Program-made: the position numbers and the translations under genes
DNA from: Quercus robur
Taxonomy: Eukaryota > Streptophyta > Magnoliopsida > Fagales > Fagaceae
Assembly: GCF_932294415.1 (NCBI RefSeq)
Contig: NC_065541.1
Span: forward strand, 49,950,290 to 50,014,289
Direction of reading: 5' to 3'
Length of the DNA: 64,000 nucleotides
Part shown: piece after piece, positions 58,085-64,000 of the stretch
Position numbering within the stretch: position 1 is the first letter of the stretch
Layout: every line of letters starts with the position of its first letter
The notes under the pieces: generated by a model
Told to the model about the DNA's origin: nothing
What the model saw: the letters and a program-made list of their open reading frames with translations, nothing else
The model's database searches: none

Positions 58085-59385
58085 TTAAAATTCTGATAAG
58101 GGTAACGAAAAAACATTATGAAAAAGAAAGGTTATGATGAAGCAATTAATAATGAGTTTTTGTCTTCTTACCAATTGTGTATTTCCAAAGATGTCATCTA
58201 TTATGTTGTCATCAGTTACATCCTTCAAGCTTGTAAGTAATTTAATATCTGAAGTACTGATAGGATCGTTTGTAATAGTTTGGTTACGGCTGACCGGCGT
58301 TTCTAATTGTTTCATCTGAATGTTGTCAGCAACATCTCCTGAGTGTTTGTTAGACTTAAATTTAAAGACACTTGTGACAGTGTAAACTTCCCATCCCTCT
58401 TTGACATTGTAATCATCAACTTTTATTTGGAATGTATAAGATTTTCCAAGCAAATTTTGAATTTCTTGAGTTACTTTATTTGGCTCTTGATTCTACACAA
58501 TATGATGTAAAGACCAAAAATTGTTAATACAATAAAAACATTAGGTTTAAGCATAAAATTGGAAGAGGTTAAGAATTTAGATTAGATACTTTTGCAGAAA
58601 ATTCCATAGCAGTTTTTTGAATTATTTTTTCTGCATCTTTATCAAAAAGAACAAAAGAAACTATAGTAGTATGATCCTTCACTTGGATTTGTACTTTGTA
58701 ACTGAATATAATAATGAGAGGAGTTAGAAAGTGTAATAAGGTTGTTTGTACATTTATAATCAAAGCAATTATCATTTGGTTTTCCTATGCAGTCATTTTA
58801 ACAGTTATATAGTATAAGCAATGAAGAATTTGATCACCTAGGCATAGGGAACTAAGATTCAAATTTGCAAGTATCACACCAAAACATATTATTTTGTTGT
58901 TTTACTTTTTGTTTGCAAAGTTGACATGAGATATAATTCCACCCAAATTCTGTTTCTATGTTTACAATATCAGCATAATAGGTAAAAAGCCTTTCTTGCA
59001 AAATCAGTCCCGTAGTTAGTTCTAATTGAATAATAAAGATTTAGATTTGAAATAGTTCAAGATAAAGAAAACCTTGACTCCTTCCACCCATTACAATGCT
59101 TTAATTTCTGCCAATGATAACGTAGTTTGCAATATCAGTTCTGATTTAGATTTTGGTTTTTTGTTACGTGCTGGAATATATCGAACAACATTATCGTATT
59201 CATCCTCAACAACTTTATACCTGAACAAAGCAAGAGATCAATTTTTTTAAACATCCATTGATAATCCATCATAGAGTAAAGTAAATGTTTATGAACCTGT
59301 CAATAAGCTCAGAAACCTCTGTAATGTCCAAGTTGATGTAAACTTTACTTGCACGTATGTTGTTAAATTCAGTTTGCCTTAGAAA
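58085..59385 (-). pseudogene. Replication protein A 70-kDa (RPA1)-like C-terminal exons, partial
   Basis: On the minus strand, exon-like blocks carry RPA1 C-terminal features in order: FNNIRASKVYINLDITEVSE (59377-59297); RYKVVEDEYDNVVRYIPA (59220-59075, after an in-phase GT-AG intron); WNYISCQLCKQKV with CDTCKFE (about 58985-58855), the four-Cys zinc ribbon of DNA-binding domain C; YKVQIQVKDHTTIVSFVLFD (58700-58593); and LLGKSYTFQIKVDDYNVKEGW (58490-58085). RPA1 binds single-stranded DNA. The N-terminal OB domains are absent, a stop interrupts block 2, and a Ser-stop follows the ribbon. It is either a degraded gene copy or RPA1-like sequence left by a Helitron; I cannot decide. Confidence 0.72.
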
Positions 59386-59415
59386 AAAAAACCATAAAAC
59401 ATGTTGAAGAATTTG

Positions 59416-59458
<43 letters not shown>

Positions 59459-59459
59459 A
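59416..59459. repeat. (CA)n(TA)n microsatellite
   Basis: About 14 CA units followed by about 7 TA units. Confidence 0.95.
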
Positions 59460-59589
59460 AATGCTATATATACATCTGACATACACCCAAAAGAAGGTTA
59501 CCCTTCCAAACCCTATCAACATCTAGCATATGTATCCAATGCCCATCAGACAAGAGAGAAAAACTGGAGTTTTGAGGGACTATTGTGGG

Positions 59590-60223
59590 ATATAGAAATT
59601 TGATAGGGTAATAATGCCATGTGTCATACCTGAGGCCGAGGAGGCCAATGCAGTTCCGAGGGGACCATACGCTCAAACGGTATGGCCAGAGAGGTGAGTT
59701 GTGGCCATTTCAATGGCACAATACCAGAGGAGTCCACACTGTAGAGGAAGAGCTTCCGAGAGGGGGTTAGCCTTGACGTGACTGAAGGGATGGTAGCTGC
59801 CACCACATTTAATACACCCCACTAAACCCCCTAGTCGCATTTATGTGGAGAAGACCCCTGAACAGTGCTGTCTTGGTTGCCACAACTCACAAAAGATTTG
59901 GGAGGGCTTCTGATGGGATAAGTACTCGAGTAGTGTCCTACACGATCAACAAGTGGAAGGCCAAGATCAGTTGAAAGAGGCTATATAATGAAAAAGATGC
60001 TCCTGAAAGAAAGGGTGAATGGATGATCTCCAAGAGAGAAATACTGTAGAAAATCGTTCTTGAAATCAAACTAATATAAATATCTGTCCTTGGATCTTTG
60101 CCGAGGACTAAGACTCTTCATTATTCCTTGTCTTTTTCTTCTTCTTCAATTGTGCTAGGTTATTTGATTCAAGTTCCCACCTCTACAAATTCATTTTATT
60201 ACGTCAACTCATTTTTGGCACTT

Positions 60224-60226
<3 letters not shown>
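59590..60226 (+). mobile_element. LTR copy of the dispersed family, left end uncertain
   Basis: Blocks shared with the solo LTR at 61621: GTCGCATTTATGTGGAGAAG, CCCTGAACAGTGCTGT, TTCTGATGGGATAAGTACTC, ATCAACAAGTG, GGCTATATAATG (TATA) and GAGGACTAAG. The right end is TTGGCACTTACA at 60226. The left end and the target duplication could not be fixed. Confidence 0.6.

Positions 60227-60227
<1 letters not shown>

Positions 60228-60298
<71 letters not shown>
60228..60298. repeat. (TA)n(GA)n compound microsatellite
   Basis: About 18 TA units followed by about 17 GA units, abutting the end of the LTR copy. Confidence 0.95.
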
Positions 60299-60303
<5 letters not shown>

Positions 60304-60667
60304 ATATGGTGTTTATCTTTGATGTTTTGGGGTACTGATAGATTCTTGTCGCCAATTTAGTTGGATTTGGAAAATTTTGAATTTGATTTGATTTTTTTTT
60401 TTTGAAATTGTTTTTTTTTTTTTTTTCATTGTGGAAATTGTAGAAAATTGGTATAGAAATGGTAGAAATTGGTTGAATTTTTTAAAATAATTTTTGGAAA
60501 TTGTTGATGGATATATGCTTTTCATTAAAAGAATTTCTTAATTTCTTTTGTATAAAAATATTTAATTAAAAAAGAAGAAGAATTACCTCTATTCTTTTTA
60601 CTTTGAAATATATATATATATATATATATATTAAAAAAATAACGTTATATTTATGTCACCAAAAGCC

Positions 60668-60860
60668 ACTTTATATAATTGGGTCTGGTTAATGTATGCC
60701 CTTAGGGCATATATTAACAAATTCGTTGTTGGAAAAATTTTATCGGGAATTGAAAAAGCTGTCAAAACTTTTTCAATTCTCGATAAAAAATTTTCCAAAA
60801 ATAGTATACTATTGTGTGCCCTTAAGGCACACGTTAGTAAAATCCTATATAATTTTACAT
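60668..60860. mobile_element. Foldback MITE
   Basis: The left end has GGTTAATGTATGCCCTTAGG and the reversed right end CTAACGTGTGCCTTAAGGGC. The middle repeats as GGAAAAATTTTATCG...GATAAAAAATTTTCC around a GTCAAAAC loop. Each arm is also partly self-complementary (TGCCCTTAGGGCA). No coding. Confidence 0.7.
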
Positions 60861-61615
60861 ATCTATTTTAAGTTTTTTTTTATTTTTTTTTATTTTTAAC
60901 AACATATCATATGTCTCATTATTTATTTTAATTGAAGCCAAAACCAAACCTGCCACTACAACCCAAACCCACCCCCGACCTAGCAACAATCCACACCAAC
61001 TAAGTAACGACCATCAACATCGACAACTCACCCCAGCCATGGAAACTATCAAAATCACTGCCACCAAAACCCAAAACCAATCAGAGTTGCTACCATCAAC
61101 ATTAAACTCACCAATATTATCTCTGACAACCCACACTCTAGCCACGATGACCACTACAACAACCAAATATGAAAGGTGGGGCCTAAAAAAAAGGAGGAAA
61201 CGAAAGGCCGAGGGACGAGGGATGAGGGAGAGTGCAAGAACAATGACAATGAAAACAAAAACATGGGAGATTTTATCAAAAAGGCATTGTACTATAATGT
61301 ATTATTTGCTTGTAGAGTATCAAACACTACCTTATTCATTAGACCAAAAATTATTTTTTATTTTTTGTAAAACTTTAGTTGAAAATGATAGCAAATAAAA
61401 TAAATTTAGAGGATTAAGATGAAGTACGTGAGAGATTTTATTATTTAATTTGGGTTAATATATGCTAAAAAAAAAAGTAAAAAACATTCAACCCAATGTG
61501 AATTTGTGTACATGGGAGTGCACTTAATAATGAACCAATTGATATTATCCAAAGAAGAAGATGAGAGAAAAAAAAGTTTGGTAAATGTAATATTTCCTTT
61601 TAAATATCATGCACA
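60861..61615. other. Gene-free spacer, A/C-rich then AT-rich
   Basis: The C/A-rich stretch at 60950-61160 resembles one near 23680. Frames here (e.g. 61039-61398) are compositional. Confidence 0.4.
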
Positions 61616-61620
61616 GTAGC

Positions 61621-62411
61621 TGTAGGGACAAATGCCCAGAATAATATGTTGGGCCTTGGACTTTTGTCCGAGGATGCTGAATTGTTCGAGGAGGGGCAAA
61701 TAGTTGTCAGGAATTCCTAGTTAAAGTCTCATAAGTGAGGAACGAATGAAAGATGGTTCGAGGAAGAGATCCTCCTTGGATATGATGAATGCAGCTCAAG
61801 TATGTATTCCAGCAACTAGGATAACCCTCCAAGAAGCTCCAGTGATAGGAACATGTCTCATGAACGTGCGAGAAGGAAGGAAACTCAAAAATATCTAAGA
61901 GAAAGCTGCTACCACTGCATTAAATGCACTACAACTATTTTTATGGTCGCATTTATGTGGAGAAGACCTCTGAACAGTGCTGTTCTGGCGAACGCAACTC
62001 ATAGAAAGCCAAAGGGGGTGTCTGATGGGACAAGTACTCAAGTAAAGGCTCAGATGATCAACAAGTGTAGGATTAAGATGGTCCAAAAAGGGTTATATAA
62101 CGTGAGAGACCCTCCACGAGGAAGAAGAAGAAAAAGAAGAGAAAAACACCATCAAAAACTGGGAAACAGATCTGTAACAAAGCTTTAAGAGCAAATATTT
62201 AAGAATCAGTGTCCTCGGACTAATCCGAGAACGTTATTCCTTAATAAACTTCTGTTATCTTTCTCTCTTTGGCATCAAAATCTATTTTTCTATTATCTGA
62301 TTCACTAAAGCCCAGTTCTTCAACCCATTATTTACAAATTTATTGTTTTGGGCTATTTTGGGCTTAAGTTCATATACCTGTTGAGCTAGAAGTCTAAACC
62401 AAGTCCTTACA
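61621..62411 (+). mobile_element. Solo LTR with perfect 5-bp target duplication
   Basis: The 791-bp unit starts TGTAGGGACAAATG and ends AAGTCCTTACA, and is flanked by GTAGC at 61616-61620 and 62412-62416. It has a TATA-like GGGTTATATAACG near 62090 and the pair CTCGGACTAATCCGAG at 62215. There is no primer-binding site or internal region next to it, so it is a solo LTR left by recombination. It is the reference copy for the family at 188-994, 1201-3553 and 59590-60226. Confidence 0.9.
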
Positions 62412-62416
62412 GTAGC

Positions 62417-63360
62417 TATTAATGGAGTTTTATATACTTTTTTTTTTTTTTTTTTTTTTTATACCAAAAGACACCTATAATTTATTAGTGAGTTTCAGTT
62501 AGTTCAACTAGGAAAATCACTTATTCTTGAATAAGAGAGTAAGAGTTCAAAAATTAATCAGGGTTTAAATTTCCCAACATTCTCTATGTAATATGGAATT
62601 TCTTTTATCAGTTTCTACTTGTTTAAAATTCTTAATTGGTTTGGTCAAAAAAAAAAAAAAAAATTCTTAATTGGTTAATTAATAAAGTTGTATGTTAAAA
62701 TATTTATTAATATTATTGGCATTTCTTTATGTTTCCAAAAAGTTCAGAATTTAAGGTTCAAATTTCTCTCCTCAACATATTGAATTATATATATAAACAA
62801 ATAATGTTGCAATGGCCAGTTGATGTCTTGAGATCATGAGGAATCTTCGCAATCTCAATTAAATCCTAAACGAGCGTGTATCAAGATGTAAATTACCTAT
62901 TATATTTTGTATGACAGTAAAGCACTTGTTTTATAATTACTTTATGTTACTAATTATATTATTTAATTTTTTTTGAATCATTTATATGTTTCTTTTTGTG
63001 AAGTCAATTAATCATATGTTTCATGCTTATGTTTTGAACGTCTTGTTTGCCTAAGCTAAAAGCTTAGCTCTATGCCTCTATCACCTTAATTGGGGAGCAG
63101 GGTTTAAATTTTAAACACATCCATTAGAATTACCACAAGGAACTAATTGAATTATAAAACTCTTAATTAAAGGATTGGTTTTCATGCCTTTACTAGACTT
63201 GCTTTCATTATGTTAATAGAGCCAAAATGCAATACGGTAGAGGCCAAGAGTAAGACAGCTAACGTGGTAGACCAGGAAAGACTGCTATTCCCATGAAAGC
63301 AATAAGGATGCATGTCTTGCTTACCGTTGATTAAAAAACCCCTCAATTTTCTATAGTGTT
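62417..63360. other. Gene-free AT-rich spacer
   Basis: Contains a T run at 62441-62460, an A run at 62647-62662 and a possible SINE relic at 62480-62580 (TTAGTTCAACTAGG ... AGAGTTCAAAA). No gene is seen. Confidence 0.4.
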
Positions 63361-63424
63361 GTGATCAAGCTTAGAGCCGTCACCAGGTATAGTATAAGAG
63401 TAACGTCCAGGAATTATTGGCAAT

Positions 63425-63570
63425 TAGTGAGGGTGGTGGTGGTGATGGTGGTGGCGACAGTAAAAATGATGATAATGATAGTGGTGATGATAGTGGCGAT
63501 GACGACAACAGTAATTATGATGGTAGTGGTAGTAGATATATGGGATGATATTGGCAACAATAGTGGTGAT
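63425..63570. repeat. Cryptic GGT/GAT trinucleotide repeat
   Basis: GGTGGTGGTGATGGTGGTGG, then GAT/AGT/GGT triplets in irregular order. The overlapping frame of 74 codons is only this repeat. Confidence 0.85.
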
Positions 63571-63888
63571 GGTAACATATATTAACTATGTAACGAATCT
63601 TGATAATGGTATGAGAATGGTTTTATTGATAGAATTCAAATAATGACACAATTCTCCTTAAAATTTAAACTTGGGATTTTAATGCTTAAAAATACGGAGA
63701 TCAAGGTTTCACATACTCATTGAAATAACTCTTTTATTAACCCAAACAAAGGAAATCAACATTAGAAATTTTCAAATTACAGCTTTGAATAAATCTCACA
63801 CCAAAATCCCTTGTTTGGACACAACATAAAAGTTCATAAAAAGAAAGAGGGCATCTCTAAATAGTAAATATTACATGAAGCAAGTCGT
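63571..63888 (-). other. Probable 3' UTR and downstream region of the methyltransferase gene
   Basis: Non-coding, A-rich on the plus strand; 3' UTR of the minus-strand gene at the edge is expected here. TTTATT words at 63728-63740 read as AATAAA on the minus strand, a possible polyadenylation signal. Confidence 0.45.
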
Positions 63889-64000
63889 TTACTTGAAAAA
63901 CTCCATAACCCACAGATCACAGACAGAACATTCAAATTTGATGCCACTAAATCCAGCCATGGTTGCCAAGGCCATGATTTCTTCTTGGGTCCTTTCCTTT
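63889..64000 (-). CDS. O-methyltransferase (COMT-like), C-terminal end, partial
   Basis: The minus strand reads KERTQEEIMALATMAGFSGI, then KFECSVCDLWVMEFFK and TAA at 63891-63889. The pattern (K/R)ERT..E...LA..AGF.G....C....VMEF.K is the end of plant S-adenosylmethionine-dependent O-methyltransferases of the caffeic acid / small phenolic type. Only 36 codons are in the window, so neither the substrate nor the catalytic His can be seen. The frame is open to the edge and looks functional. Confidence 0.85.
   Translation of the reverse strand, partial: KERTQEEIMALATMAGFSGIKFECSVCDLWVMEFFK

Noticed and set aside
63361-63585. Plus-strand frame of 74 codons rich in Val, Met and Asp
   Set aside because: It is the translation of a GGT/GAT trinucleotide repeat.

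Overview
The window is nuclear DNA from a flowering plant, most likely a woody eudicot; the species is not determinable by eye and a Fagaceae-like tree is only a guess. The basis is intron-rich genes with canonical GT/AG junctions, a plastid-type pyruvate dehydrogenase E1-alpha gene, a plant-type O-methyltransferase end, a tRNA-derived SINE population and dense nested transposons. There is no operon, CRISPR array, phage or bacterial signal.

Three protein genes can be modelled in full. (1) VPS8, the CORVET tethering-complex subunit, on + from 4637 to 20528, in 19 exons whose phases all agree and that encode about 1966 residues ending in a RING-H2 domain. (2) The plastidial pyruvate dehydrogenase E1 alpha subunit on + from 24498 to 27305, in 3 exons, 433 residues. 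(3) COG4, a subunit of the conserved oligomeric Golgi tethering complex, on - from 36177 to 32867, in 2 coding exons, 748 residues, with a 5' UTR intron. A tRNA-Cys(GCA) gene lies on - at 21162-21233. The last 36 codons of a class I/COMT-like O-methyltransferase enter from the right edge on -. VPS8 and COG4 both belong to membrane-tethering machinery, but at different compartments; I see no functional linkage between the neighbours.

The rest is transposon-derived or broken. Left (1-4500): a MULE-like element with imperfect inverted ends is split by an LTR with a perfect 5-bp target duplication, itself interrupted again; the outer element ends about 140 bp before the VPS8 start codon. VPS8 introns hold a SINE, a LINE tail, hAT-like MITEs, a tandem duplication and a possible Pack-MULE. 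Between VPS8 and PDH there are a MULE-type MITE and an element with an ACTAGT/CCCGTGC end. From 37 to 43 kb there are Helitron-like or MITE-like junction repeats, a degenerate F-box-family fragment, a non-autonomous hAT with an 8-bp duplication, and a decayed ketoacyl-ACP synthase gene.

From 43.5 to 57.2 kb a minus-strand LINE (ORF1, endonuclease, reverse transcriptase, zf-RVT) is split by an 8.5-kb LTR retrotransposon at 44827-53305. That insertion has TG...CA LTRs of 1094 and 1107 bp, a perfect TCATG duplication, an initiator-Met primer-binding site and Sirevirus-like repeated polypurine tracts. It carries a gag with two zinc knuckles, no visible protease, integrase, reverse transcriptase or RNase H, and a second ORF preceded by a splice-acceptor-like sequence. 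This pol-less, two-ORF element is the most interesting object here. Further right are an RPA1-like pseudogene (58.1-59.4 kb), another LTR copy, a foldback MITE, a clean solo LTR with a GTAGC duplication (61621-62411), and the methyltransferase end.
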